The notes under the pieces were generated by a model. The model did not search any database. It was not told the origin of the DNA and saw only the letters and a list, made by a program, of their open reading frames with translations. From NCBI GenBank assembly GCA_949987565.1, contig OX465111.1:13754276-13818275 (forward strand): a DNA stretch of 64,000 nucleotides, given 5' to 3'. The stretch comes from Luidia sarsii (Eukaryota; Echinodermata; Asteroidea; Paxillosida; Luidiidae). A program made the position numbers and the translations under genes. Of this stretch, positions 10,703-22,130 are shown piece by piece. Within the stretch, counting starts at the first letter, position 1. Every line of letters starts with the position of its first letter.

Positions 10703-13700
10703 TCACCTCAGCATGGAGACCTCGGCAAACTCTTCAGCGATCTCCCGCTCGGCGTTGAATCTGGTGGCGCTGTAGACAATGTTCTTCCACTCCACCACCT
10801 CTCGCCGCTTGTTCCGGATCAGGTCCGACGTCTGGAAGACCGGACCCTTCAGTTCACTCTGTGAACAAAAAGTCGAGAATTGCAGGCCCCTCGGTAAATA
10901 TAGAAACCAATGGGGAAAATATAACTTTGGGGGTTTGCGGGTACACCGTGTGAAGTGTCTCTTCTTAGAAGAGAGGTGAGGTTCTGAAAAGAGACCGGTG
11001 AGTGAGAAGGAGGTTTGGGCCAGGATGGCCGTCACTGAGGGGAAGGGGAGTGTACTGGACTCTGGAGGGGAGCTGGTTAATGAGAGGGAACTGGATGCAA
11101 TGAAGCGTTGAGGATGGATGCTGCATGTTTTCATAAAAAAACAATTTGCACAGTGTCCCTATCAAACTATGTCTTACGACCACCGTGCATAGCTTCAAAT
11201 CTAATCAACTAATAGATGTATGATACAATTTGAAGTCATCTAATAGCTATGGCTACAGCTACGGCTGTACGCGCCAGAGCAGGCAGATGCCAATGTTGCC
11301 CAGACAGCTTAAGCCATAGTCACAGCCAGTACAGTAGTCAAAAGCTTTCCTATGGGAAAGAGTAAGAGTATATAAGTCCTCAGAGTAGGATTAGGAGTGC
11401 TTGACCATGAGTGTAAGTACGAGTACGGGGCACTGAAAGTATGGTCACAAATGCAGGGATTTTCATGTCTGCGAGTATGAGTAGGAGTACATTTCCACAA
11501 GCACATGTATGAGTGTGAGTGTAAGGACAGATGAAAGTGCTTGAGTATATACAGTACGTGAAAGAACTACACAACTGACCATAGCTGAAGCTGTCTAATG
11601 GGAATCAGCAAGATCACTGACGAGGAGGTGGTCTATGCAGGGGGATATGGAGAGATGGCTCGGTCTGGTACCTGGAGTCCTTTGATCATCTCCATGGTAG
11701 CTGATAGGAGATACTGGGCCTGGTCCGTCTGCACACACAGGCAGCTGGACTCCTCACTGGGCACGGAGTAGACGTCGTATGTCACCAGCCGCTGATCCGT
11801 CTCGTTCCTCCTCCACCTGATTGGTCAGACCATGAGACAAATGACCATTCAGATATAGGAGGGTTTGCGGCGACACCATGTATAAGGTCTCCTAAAGAAG
11901 AGGTATGGTTCTGAAAAGAACCACAGGTTCTTCTCAGAACCATTTGTAATCAAAAGTTTACTAGTTGTCTAAAGACAATGAAAAGCAAGAAAAGACAATG
12001 GAAATCAAACCCTATTGCAAAGTTCCTTTTTATGGTAGCCACCGCTATTCAGATTCAAATCCACCCAAAAAACCTCGACCAGCTCAGTTGTCTTCAAGAA
12101 AGGTCCTGCTAGGATCGAAATGTCAGGCCCTCCTAATTTTTGTATTTCGATATTCGCTTTGTTTGGGGTCATTTTAGTCAGTAGGCAGTTGGCAACATTT
12201 TGGCATAATTACTGGAGTATAAAGTGAGCTGAATGCATATATTCCACTGGTATCTGGCAAACCACGCTTAATCGGTGCAGGGGACCAGTGAAAAAAAAAC
12301 CAACTGCCACAATGACCTCTGGATTTTCCTCCATGAGATGAAGTACTCCTGGTTCTGTCCGCTGTCGTCTGGGTGGATGATGCCCAGGACTATCCCTCTC
12401 CGCCGCAGCCTGAGGTGCAGGCTGGTTCCCACGGCGAGGGCCGGCAGCAGGCCAAATGTCTCGTGGAGCGTGCAGTCCCAGAGCTGGACGTTGTTGTAGC
12501 CGGGGAGGGCGTGGCACACTTTGATGTAGTCCGTTGCTTTGGACTGGTCGTCATTCTCTGTTCAATGAGTAAAAAAAAAGACTTGTTCAAACATTAGCTT
12601 CCAAATATATCTCAGAGGATCACATCCCTTCTTCTTCAGATGCAAGCAACACATTTGTTTGTTTCATTCAAATATGAAGTGATGATTCAAGTTCCAAATA
12701 GTTTCTAAAAAGCTGATTCTCACCTTTCAACTTTGCACTTTGTTCTTCATTTGGTGTCAATAAACCTGTTTCAAGATAAAAAGTATCAAATTCAAATGGA
12801 CAAATCAGATCTCAAATTATGTCTAAAACCTCTTATGACATGCATTTTGTCTTGATAAAATCACACTTGATCTAAATATGCTAGACTTCTGTTTTGCCCC
12901 AGCAGGGCAAGCAAGACAGCTCTTTAGAACGGTCTTCTTCGCTGCTATTACTACAGTACAGGTCTAGACATTGCTCCAAAGTTACACTGGACTACGGGCT
13001 TTAATAAAGCCAGTGATTTCAACACTCGGGCTAGTGCCATGCAATATTACAAATTATTACGGAGTAAATCCACAGCATTATGATGTCTCTGAGTCGAGTC
13101 CATATTGAGAACGCACTCACAATCCACTATCAATCACTGACGTCTTGGCCCATGACTACTCTCGGGCAGGCAAAGTGTCAACCACAGACTTGTACCAACC
13201 GTTTTCTATGTATGCCTTGCACTGGGCATAGATGAGTAGAACAGCCACGGGATCTGCCAGCAATTTGACCTCTTGGCTCAGGTCAAAACACCACTTCTGA
13301 AAAGTGAGGCCTGGTCGAATCAAAGCAAAACAGAAACAAGATGTTGTAGATGTTATGAAAGCGTAATAAACCATTCTGTCTTTGAGAAAGGTCCTGCTAG
13401 GATTGAAAATGTCAGGCCCTCCTAATTTGTGATATTCGCTTTTAGGCAATTTTAGTCAGTAAGCAGTTTGCAACAATTTTGCATATTACCGAGATGTTAT
13501 GTAGCGACTGAACCAAGTCTACACTTATTAAACTCGACAATAGTAAGGAAGCACACGTTACGCGTTGTCGAATAAACTCGACAATGGTACTCAAAGGGTT
13601 AACAAGGGATACAGGAACATTGTCACTTGTCAGTGAGTGGAAAAGTATCCTTTGGGTCATACAAACGTACGACCAAAACGGTCGGACAGAAGTTCATCTC

Positions 13701-15423
13701 CAGCCCTCACCTTCGATGTCTCTCTGTACTGGGTCGATGCTCTTGAATTTCTGGACGGGATGGAGCAATCCCTGAAAGATGCCAAAGAACTTGATGCTGC
13801 CATTTGCCAAACCTGAGGCCATAGAGGAGAATGACCAGCAAAGGTTATCAAGACAGTGATTCAGCTTAAGATATAAATGGTGAGGAGTTATATAATGGTG
13901 GTAATTGTTGAGACTTGAAGGCTTTTCCCATGGTGAGAGTGGCGGCAAAAGTGATAGGTTTGCGGTAACATCATGCAATTTCTCTTTTGTGGGTGTGTCT
14001 AGTTCTTGATGTGGTAATTTTGATAAGATTTGCATCGCGGAAGTACCAGATGAGAAAGTGAGAAGGCTTGCGGTGACACCATGTAACACTTCTCTTATGA
14101 GACGGAGTACATCACTACATGGCTCTGGGAAGAGCCCGTAACACAATGTCTAAGCCAGTGTGTACTCTGCCTATCATCATTCCAGTGTAGATGTCTGCAC
14201 TAGAAAGCAGGAGTCGCAGGTTCAAATCCCGCCTCTAGCTGTCTGTATTTTCGTCAGTAGGCAATCTGGCAAAGCACTGAGCACCTACTGCTACGTCTAG
14301 TAGGGCAAACCCTTGTTGAAATAGAGGGCCTGCTATTTCGATCCTAGCAGGATCTTTCCCAAAGGCAGAACTGTGAAAGCCCTTGAGAAAGGGTCCTGCT
14401 TGGATGGCAACATCAGGTCCCCTCCGTTTGTGAGATTTACATTTCAGCCATTTAATCCAGTACTTTGTTTGCAACATTTGTCCATGTCTGTCTGTCTTAA
14501 GATGTCCAAATAGAAACTTGTTTAGGAGATAATTAACTGTCATCACTCTACCTAATGACTTTCCAACTGTCATCAAGAAATCCTCAGCTAGGACTGTGTC
14601 CTCACTCATAGGGACCTGGAAATGGAATGAAAAAGAAACCCCCAACACATAGTGTCAGTTGTAACATCGCAACCATGAACACATTAGCTCTTGAATTAAA
14701 CACAGCATAGAGCAAAGTGATTCAATCAAGTGAATATAAGAGAAAATAATTAAGGTGGGACCAGAATTTGAATCGTGGCCTCTGGTGTAATGTGCCAGTG
14801 CTCTACCACCTGACCTAGTCCGAAGGGAGGATGAGGGTTACGGTTACCGCAACTACTTACTTGGACCCTTACCGTTAGTTACAATCGCCCCTTTTTCTAA
14901 AAATTTGATGGGGTAAAAAAAAAGGCGATTGTAAGGCCTAAGGGTCCAAGTTACTCGCGAGTTACACATGACCTATCATTCCCTTAGGTGAGTGTATCTC
15001 AAAATCAAATAGAGATTTTTGTATTGCAGGTCATTTTAGTCAGTGAGCAGTTTGCAATGTAGTTTTTGTATTTACTTTAATAAAGAAAAAATGTTGAGAG
15101 AGAGAGAGAGAGAAGTCAGTATCAGGTGAGTACATCCCCAAATCTTGAGGGAAGCATCCAGTTTCCATAGCAACATGCTCTGTCACTCTTGACCGCACGG
15201 GTTGTCTTGCACTTGAAACTTGAAATTGAATAATAGTGTCATTATTGATCATGATTGAGTAGACAAATGTTGACGTTTGAGGAGTAGAACGGAGCTAAGA
15301 TCAACGCCATCATTCTTCAGTAGGCCCTACCTGTGCATAGATTGTCGGGTCAAATGTAGTAAGGCACGCCGGAGATGTCATTTCGACTTCGACATCGTTT
15401 GGGGATTCCATCGTCAAATTCAT
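10703..15423 (-). CDS. PX-less SNX17/SNX31-like FERM protein
   Basis: Seven exons read on the minus strand: 15423-15331, 14615-14552, 13812-13711, 13310-about 13160, 12557-12317, 11816-11672 and 10858-10703 (stop). Phases agree except at the exon 4/5 junction, where the donor is uncertain. The product is about 310-320 residues. LTFQKWCFDLSQEVKL and AVLLIYAQCKAYIENGWY resemble the F2 lobe of the SNX17 family. The exon 5 run with ALPGYNNVQLWDC, SLHLRLRR and FISWRKIQRW resembles the F3 lobe. SNX17-type proteins bind NPxY cargo tails through this FERM module on endosomes. No PX domain precedes it: exon 1 starts with an acidic leader. The C-terminus (about 52 residues, basic then acidic) is not recognised. 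The gene is well supported by splice sites; the family assignment rests on remembered similarity and is tentative. Confidence 0.6.
10916..11935 (-). repeat. Family B repeat copies in the last intron of the FERM gene
   Basis: Two copies read TTTGCGG-GACACC-TGT followed by GGTTCTGAAAAGAACC-like inverted ends, at 10932-11000 and 11863-11935. The second lies 46 bp upstream of exon 6 (minus strand), near its acceptor. Confidence 0.6.
12095..12212 (+). repeat. Family A (PLE-tail) repeat copy
   Basis: Contains AAGAAAGGTCCTGCTAGGAT then the long tail TTTTAGTCAGTAGGCAGTTG. It is intronic and sense relative to the plus strand. Confidence 0.75.
13378..13490 (+). repeat. Family A (PLE-tail) repeat copy
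   Basis: Contains TTTGAGAAAGGTCCTGCTAG and the tail GTCAGTAAGCAGTTTGCAAC. It lies 70 bp upstream of FERM-gene exon 4 in the transcribed direction. Confidence 0.75.
13880..14165 (-). repeat. Two family B repeat copies in tandem
   Basis: GGTTTGCGGTAACATCATG at 13956 and GGCTTGCGGTGACACCATG at 14070 mark two copies in the same orientation, the second retaining the AGTGTGTACTCTGCC end. Confidence 0.6.
14160..14335 (+). repeat. tRNA-like SINE (family D) copy
   Basis: It has a B-box-like AGGTTCAAATCCCGCC followed by CGTCAGTAGGCAATCTGGCA and CACTACG-like body ending GGGCAAACCCTTGTTGAAAT. The same layout is seen at 32879-33040. It is followed by an inverted pair of family A cores (14325-14368 minus, 14382-14480 plus). 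Confidence 0.6.
14748..14960. repeat. SINE head fragment and foldback (TTGGACCC ends)
   Basis: 14755-14820 is a minus-strand tRNA-like SINE fragment (GAATTTGAATCGTGGCCTCT). 14861-14955 folds back: TACTTGGACCCTTACCG pairs with TAAGGGTCCAAGTTACTCG, with ACAATCGCC/GGCGATTGT inside. The same outer sequence bounds the 707-bp inverted repeat at 16691-17397. Confidence 0.6.
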
Positions 15424-15849
15424 CTTTCGTAGCCTTGCCAGTCCAACAAAAATGGTTGGTCTCTCTTCCGTGTTTACAACGCAACTAACACGTGAGTCTA
15501 CGGGACTCTGCTGAAGCCGCTAGCCATCGGCCCCTATTCAGTCGTGTGTAATTTAAAGTCGTAGCCAAAGCCCTATCGCTGGTGTCGACGAGTAGCGACT
15601 GTGCTTCCTCGGAAAAATAACCCACTCTTCCCGGCCACCGTGGCGCAGCTGATCACCTACCCGTCGCTCACGGACGAGGTGTCCTGCGAAACGCGCTGCT
15701 CGGAACCGAGATTCGCCGGAGGAGAGCGAGGCGGTCGCCAGATCAATTTCCCACGCTGGTAACCGGCAGCGGATCGGGTCCAAACAAGCGGCAACCCCAA
15801 CCGAGCCGGCTACCAGGACGTCGGGGCCCGTATTTACGTTGTGGCCAAG
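15424..15849. promoter_or_regulatory. Head-to-head promoter region (FERM gene / AGPAT)
   Basis: The two start codons are 426 bp apart and diverge. This stretch is visibly richer in CG dinucleotides than its surroundings, and no TATA box is evident. A shared bidirectional, CpG-rich promoter is the simplest reading; it is inferred from layout, not from a recognised motif. Confidence 0.55.
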
Positions 15850-18800
15850 ATGGAGCTCGACGTGGTTCAAATTTTCATTATTTCGGTGTTGATCTTTTTA
15901 CCGCTCCTGTACGAGCTGAGCAGTACTTTCAAGTATTACGCCAAAATGTGGCTTCTGTACATCATCCTGGCCGTCGGATCGCTACTGGTGATCGTCATGG
16001 GGCTGCACAGATGGCGAGATCCCGAGAACGCAAAGTGAGTTACTTTTTCCCACGCATTTGCAATGCGTGGTTATTATCCGTGCACAACTTTGAACAAAAG
16101 TGGCCTTGTGTTGTGCGCTAGTTAGTGTTCCAAAATACCATTTAACAATATAGTGCTCATACTTTTATTAGTTATATATAACAAGTGTGAGTCAGACCTG
16201 TCATTTGTTACCGGTGTGAATATTTGCTGTACATAGTTCAAACACAGTTTTGTTTGTCCCATTGCGATTTGTAATTGTATCAAGCTACCTCCATCATCAT
16301 TCATGGATCATGTATCAAGTATCATCACTTTCACCTCCATGCTTTCACAAGTAATGTATAACTAGTTGCACTTGCAGTAATTTCTAATCGCAGTGGCTGT
16401 TGTTACGGCAGTCGTCCGTATGGTTCCCTGACTTCACAGTATTTGTCAGGATGTTTAGCTCTTTGAACCAGACTATCAGCTAATACTAATACTAGTAATA
16501 CTAATAGACTGGTTCAACCAGCCTGCAATGCTGACGAAATACAATCAAGTCAGGGAACCACACGGACGACTGCTGTAACAACAGCCACTGCGATTTCTAA
16601 TACTTATAGTAATTAGTATACACCTTTTTAGAATAAATCGGATATTGGCTCACTCTTTTCGTTAGATTTTTCAATTTTCATAGGCTATGCCTAGTCCAAG
16701 TAACTTGGACCCTCTCCTTATTCCTCCATGCTTGGACCCAACAAGTCACCCTTTTTTTATCAAATTTTGAAATTTTGAGGGACAGGTGACTGTAGGGTCC
16801 AAGGATCATGGCTATGCATATGCTCCTGCATTGTCTGAAATCTCTGTAATGTCATCTTTGAAAAATATCCCCGACCGAAATCCCCAGATTTACCCCCCAA
16901 AACACCCGTGAAACCGTCCCACGCGCCCATTGAGGATTCAGTGAGAATTACAGATTCCAATAGTAATACTGGTCATTTTGTTTTACTCACGTTTGAGAAA
17001 AGGGAAAAATTTCCTCTCAGTTGACCGAGAATGGGTCAACGAGCCGAGTTGGGGTGGCCATCTTGGATTTGAAAACTGGATGACGTCACCAGGTCCAGGT
17101 GCGGAGTGGTCTGAAGTGTGCACACGCGCTTGCACGCGTTGAGCCCTATGACTGTTTCCTGAACAGCAGTGCAAAGCAACGTCCGGGACATTGCACCGCA
17201 TCACACCGGTTTCACGGGTGTTTTGGGGGGTAAATCTGGGAATTTCGGTCGGGGATATTTTTCAATTATGACATTACAGTGATTTTACACGATGCAGCAT
17301 AGCCACGATCCTTGGACCCTACAGTCACCCGTCCCTCAAAATTTCCAAATTCAATAAAAAAAAGGGTGACTTGTCCGGTCCAAGTTACTCGGACTAGTTG
17401 TTGGTAGTCTTTTAGGGGGAAAACACTTGCTGTTATCAAGTGACTTGCAAGCTGCTGCAGTTGTGATCATCAGATCTTTCCTTCAAACTCTTATCGCATT
17501 TTGATTTTATGAGTCACCTCATATTGGCGCTGAACCAACGACTCATTCCTGTGTACTCCACTGCGTCTGTAAATCCACAGGCTAATCTGCTGGATCCTGT
17601 CCTACACCTCCAAGCTCTTCGGCATCCGGGCCGAGATCCGTGGCTCGGAGAACCTGCGGCATGACAAGCCCTGCGTAGTGGTGGCCAATCACCAGTCCTC
17701 CCTGGACCTCTTTGGTGAGAGACAGAGAGAGAAAGTGAGAGGGAGTGAGACAGACAGACAGACAAAGACAGAGGGAGTGAGAGAAAATGAGAAAGACAAA
17801 GAGAGAGAGAAAGAGAGCGAGCAATTTGGCTGTCCTGCATGATTAGGGGTTACCATTGCTTATCTGCAATTTGACAGTACCCTGCTTCCATTTTATAAGC
17901 ACAAAAAGTCACGAGATTCATAGGACCAGCTTGCCATCCAGAACAGTTGGCATCACTCTGCAATGTAGGCGACAAGGCCTGTATGTGGCATAGCAGTTTT
18001 TGACCAAAAAATGGGAAAGAAAACATTGACTGGTCCGGGACTTGAACCCGGGACCTCTGGTTTGGTGTACCAGCGCTCTCTTACTGTCTGACCTTACCAG
18101 TGAGATGGTGGCCTTCCCAAAATAGTCAACTCGTCTTTACTGGAGAACAGTTTTTCAGGCTACAGCGGGAATATGAAATCAGGCCCTGGCCATCCGCTGG
18201 CTCTATTGACGAAAGAGATTGACAGAAATACAAACTAGATTCATACCAATGCAGAGAGATTGATGTAGCACTAGCACAATACTTAACTCTCATTTGTTTG
18301 GTCGTGCTAGGATTCAAATGATTTGCTTTTGATCTTTTTTCAAGGTTTTTGTTTTTGTTTGCATGTTGGGCTGTGTGTGTGGTTTTGTTCATCTGTCCTT
18401 TTTTATCTCGTCTTACTGACCAGTCTGTTTAATGCAACTTTGACTAAATTTCAATTCATCTATACCCCCCCCCCCCAAGGAATGTACATGAACGGTGTGT
18501 GGCCAGATCGGTGCGTCCCATTGGCCAAGAAGGAGATCCGGATGGTTCCATTTTATGGCTGGGTGGCGTGGTTCACCGGCGCCATCTTCATCGACAGACT
18601 CAACCCAGAGAGTGCCAGGGGCACCATCGATACCACCGTCAAAGTCATACATGAAAACAATGTGAGCAGAACCTCAGTGGGATAGCAAAAAAAAAAAACC
18701 AAGGCATTAGTAGGAAAAGAAAAAAGCCCTCAATCTTGGCAGGGCCCCAGTTTTGAGTGAAAATCCCCAAGATCACCGGGCTTGTACATCTACACGGATC

Positions 18801-20017
18801 ACAGCATTTTCACTGACCAGACCAGAAATGTGTGCGTTAAGGCCTTAATAACTTACCGATACTTTCAATTGAATATCACTTGAGCAGTTGAGCTTCCCAT
18901 TTGATATATAGAGGAATGGTTGTCATGAATCTTAGCTTTGACTAAGTCACCCATTTGAGAAGAGGAAGAACAAATCAAAGAAGAAAACCAAAAGATGTTA
19001 TTTATTGGAGAACAGGTCTTGTAAGACAAGTAACATCAGGCCATGTAACTTGTCAATAAGGATTTGTATATAGACATGTCTCCATTTTTGTGTTTGACAG
19101 CTCAAAGTCTGGGTTTTCCCGGAAGGAACAAGAAACCATGACGCCGGCCTGCTGCCATTCAAGAAAGGTGCCTTCCATTTAGCAGTGACAGCACAGGTAA
19201 GGGCACCAGGCAATCCATCATGTCCACTGCCTAACAAAAATCTAGGTGACCAGCCAAAGCACCTTAGGTGTTTTGATGTGGGAAAGTCCTCAATTTTGTG
19301 TGTGTGTGTGTATTGAATTAATGTTCAAAACAAGAAAACTTTGACAAAATATCAATGTGAGTATTCCATTAAAAACCCGGATTATTATCGACTGATTCTT
19401 GATTCCCAGGTTCCCGTCTGTCCAGTCGTTTTCTCCTCATACTCAGAGTTTTACAGCAAAAAAGAAAAAAGGTTTGGAACTGGTAAGTTCAGTGACGATT
19501 ACATTCCAGGTGATACATTCCCTGTCCCCGCCATAATGAAGCTTGCTGTCAAGTAGCTGTGCAATCCTCCATTGGGCATCACAGGCTGTGATCAACAGGA
19601 CAGTTTTTTGTTTTAAAGTTAGAGTTAGTTTGGCTCCCAGGAGCACCTTTCTCAAAGGCAGAACCTGACCTAATGCTCAATGAGAAGTTGGAGAAATGTC
19701 CCGCCCTTGAGAAAGGTCAACCCATGTTCCCTTCTGATAAATAAAATGAACTCTCTGCAACATTACATGAGAGTTGAACGGTTTGCATGGTGGAAGTGGA
19801 AAGTTGGCGTCTCCGCAAACTGTCCACTTGATTCTCAATGTTCTTGTATTTCCTCACGCTCGCAGGAAAGTTTACGATCACGATCTTGCCGCCTGTGCTG
19901 ACCAACGGGAAGACGAGCGAGGACGTGAGCGAACTGACGGAGCAGATCCGCAAGCAGATGCTCAACGTCTATAACGAGAGCTCCATGCAGAGACTGGAGA
20001 GCAATGGGGTCAACTAA
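15850..20017 (+). CDS. AGPAT: 1-acyl-sn-glycerol-3-phosphate acyltransferase (AGPAT1/2 type)
   Basis: Six exons (15850-16034, 17581-17714, 18480-18661, 19101-19196, 19410-19482, 19866-20017) join in phase to 273 residues, close to the usual length of AGPAT1/2. The enzyme acylates lysophosphatidic acid to phosphatidic acid at the ER membrane, feeding phospholipid and triacylglycerol synthesis. All four acyltransferase blocks are visible: NHQSSLD (the catalytic HX4D) at the exon 2 end, GAIFIDR in exon 3, FPEGTRN in exon 4 and [11 protein letters not shown] in exon 5. Exon 1 encodes two hydrophobic segments (about residues 7-21 and 33-50), fitting membrane anchors. I chose ATG 15850 because the product then starts directly before the first membrane segment. 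Whether it is closer to AGPAT1 or AGPAT2 cannot be told by eye. Confidence 0.94.
16389..16592. mobile_element. Mutator-like MITE, copy 1, with perfect 9-bp duplication
   Basis: The 204-bp element starts CGCAGTGGCTGTTGTTACGG and ends with its inverse. The inverted ends are over 40 bp long. ATTTCTAAT flanks both sides (16380-16388 and 16593-16601). Long terminal inverted repeats plus a 9-bp duplication fit the Mutator (MULE) superfamily. The centre contains TACTAAT repeats. It sits in AGPAT intron 1. Confidence 0.88.
16691..17397. mobile_element. 707-bp foldback element, ~230-bp inverted arms
   Basis: The left arm begins CTAGTCCAAGTAACTTGGAC and contains GGTGACTGTAGGGTCCAAGG, ATATCCCCGACCGAAA and AAAACACCCGTGAAACCG. 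Each recurs inverted in the right arm ending at 17397 (GGTCCAAGTTACTCGGACTAG). The loop is about 280 bp with no transposase frame. It lies in AGPAT intron 1, 184 bp before exon 2. Confidence 0.85.
17715..17825. repeat. GA-rich short repeat directly after the AGPAT exon 2 donor
   Basis: Imperfect GAGA/AGACAGAG repeats start within a few bases of the GTGAGAGAC donor and run for about 110 bp. Confidence 0.75.
18000..18135 (-). repeat. tRNA-like SINE (family C) copy
   Basis: Read on the minus strand it has the B-box-like GGGTTCAAGTCCCGGACC after an anticodon-arm-like CCAGAGGTCCC. The copy lies in AGPAT intron 2. Confidence 0.7.
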
Positions 20018-21975
20018 GGGACCGGGGCGGCCATCTTGGCCTGGTATCCCTCATCCCTTCCCCCCTGAGCACCGAGTTAAGATCAGTCTGAACTTTGTTT
20101 TGCCTTTTATAGGCTTCTAAGGTGCCTGGCTAAATCCTTCAGCATTGGCTATCACTTTGGTGCGGTACCTAGAAGTGAACCCAGAAAACCAGCACAGAAA
20201 TGCAAAGCAGGGATGACATTGACTTCATCGTCTTTGGCACCAGTCTATTTTCCAATTTAGTAGATCTTTTGGGGGTGAAAAGCTGATGTTCTTGGACTAA
20301 GCACAAGTTCTTTTATGAGACGTTCTGAGTAAAAACAAAAAACCAAGGCTTCATCTCGACAAAGGGAATTCTCTTTGAACGTATTGAATGAAAACAGTTT
20401 GGTTTTGGGTAAAATTGGCTCTGAGAAAAGGATTTTTGCACCCCAGGAAAGCTGGCTGTTCTATTGGTGCAATTTTTCCTTTGACCTCAGCAAAAGGAAG
20501 AAAGTATGGTCCTAATTTCATTTTGTCTATTTAGATGCTTGATAAAAAAAAGGAATTTTTGTATTGGCATTTTAAAGAAGTGGATGATGTCTTGAGATGA
20601 CCTTTCCTCTTTGACCTTTACTCTCTGGCTCTCTTTGGATGATCACTGTGCCTGCATGTAAATGACCCTCACCAAAGGTGACATATTTTTTTATATCTGA
20701 AGAAAAAAGGAACCATATCAGATGTTTCTACAATGTGCTTAAACAGCATTTAGTCTGGAGCTAATGCTGTCATTTTTCTTTATTTTTTATTTTTTTCCTA
20801 TGGGTGAAGGGGTGACAGATGATTCATGTGTATTGTTCAGTAACAGTTTTGATTAGAAAGGGGAAACTCGTTTGACACTTCTGAAGTGTTGTGATGGTAA
20901 TTATTGCTTCATTACGAGTTTGGACATTCGTAGCAGATTTTTTTTTTTTTTTTTGGGGGGGGACTAGATTTTCACCGATATTTTGATGGCTTATAAACAA
21001 GAAATAAAGACCATGTGTAAGAAATGAGTGTGAGTTGACCTGACAGTACTAATGTAGATGTTCTCCTTAACAAAATACTTTGGGATTTGAGTATGCCGAC
21101 AGTTGCCGTACGCTTCCAATAGAAAATGAAGGATACAAAATACGCAGACAAAAACTTTTTTTCGTTTGTGATGGAAACAAGGGAATCTTTACCATTTTTG
21201 GGAAAACAAAAGTACTCCACTGCACACCAGTTTCAGCCCACAATGAATAGTGCTCTGTTGACAAAATTAAAACAAAATCTCATTTGTAAATGCTATGTCG
21301 GCTTGTATAGGAAAAGTACAAAATCCTAAAGTGCCATAGAAATATGTGTATTTTCTTTTATAGAGAGAGACATCTTTTTTTACCAAATGGGGCATTTGTT
21401 ACTAAAAAAATATAAATGTATTTTATACTGCATGCTATCATATGATCTGTAGCTATCTGCTCATTTAGTTTGCATTAGTTTCAACCTTTCTTTATTTTAT
21501 GAAATAGTTTTGGTGCAAGTGGGTACCAGTCTATTTTGTATATCCATACTATGGGCCTTGCTGTCAGGTACCCAGTTGATGAAGTATCCGAGCTTGCTGT
21601 GGCATGGGCCAATCTATCGCCGAACGTTAAACAGAGAATTCTACTGGAATGAACCTCTTTTTGCTCGATGCTTTGAAACCAATTCTGAATAGGATGCTGT
21701 TTTCCTCACAGTGTTTATGTCCAAGCATCAGACTAAATTCAAAACCACTGTAAATCACTCACAGGTTTTGGGACGGTTACCTTTTTTTTTTTTGGAATAA
21801 CCCATACAGAGATCCAGTAGTTAGTGAGCCTATTTTTCGTTGTTCTGTGCATAATTAACTTACCCCTTCAGGTAGGGACATGCCTATATTGCTGACCAAC
21901 TTGTACGTGTGTGCTTCGTGATATGACAGATTGAAATCTGTGGAAAGAGGGTAAATAAAGAACATATTTTCAGTT
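20018..21975 (+). other. Long AGPAT 3' UTR
   Basis: No splice-supported coding sequence is seen. The first well-placed AATAAA is at 21954-21959, so the mRNA probably has a 3' UTR of about 1.95 kb. A T-run followed by G-run at 20939-20961 is conspicuous. Confidence 0.6.
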
Positions 21976-22019
21976 TCTGTACATGAATTTTTGCCATTTA
22001 CCTTTTAAAAACATACAGA

Positions 22020-22130
22020 TATGCTGCAAACTGCTTACTGACTAAAGTGACCTACATAAATGTGAATGCTAGACATTTAGAGGGCCTGACGTTTCGATTC
22101 TAGTAGCATATCTCAAAGGCTTCTGCCATA
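22020..22130 (-). repeat. Family A (PLE-tail) repeat copy
   Basis: GCAAACTGCTTACTGACTAA then GGGCCTGACGTTTCGATTCT and ATCTCAAAGGC: full tail and core in minus orientation, just beyond the AGPAT poly(A) signal. The rest of 22.1-23.0 kb shows nothing recognisable. Confidence 0.75.
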
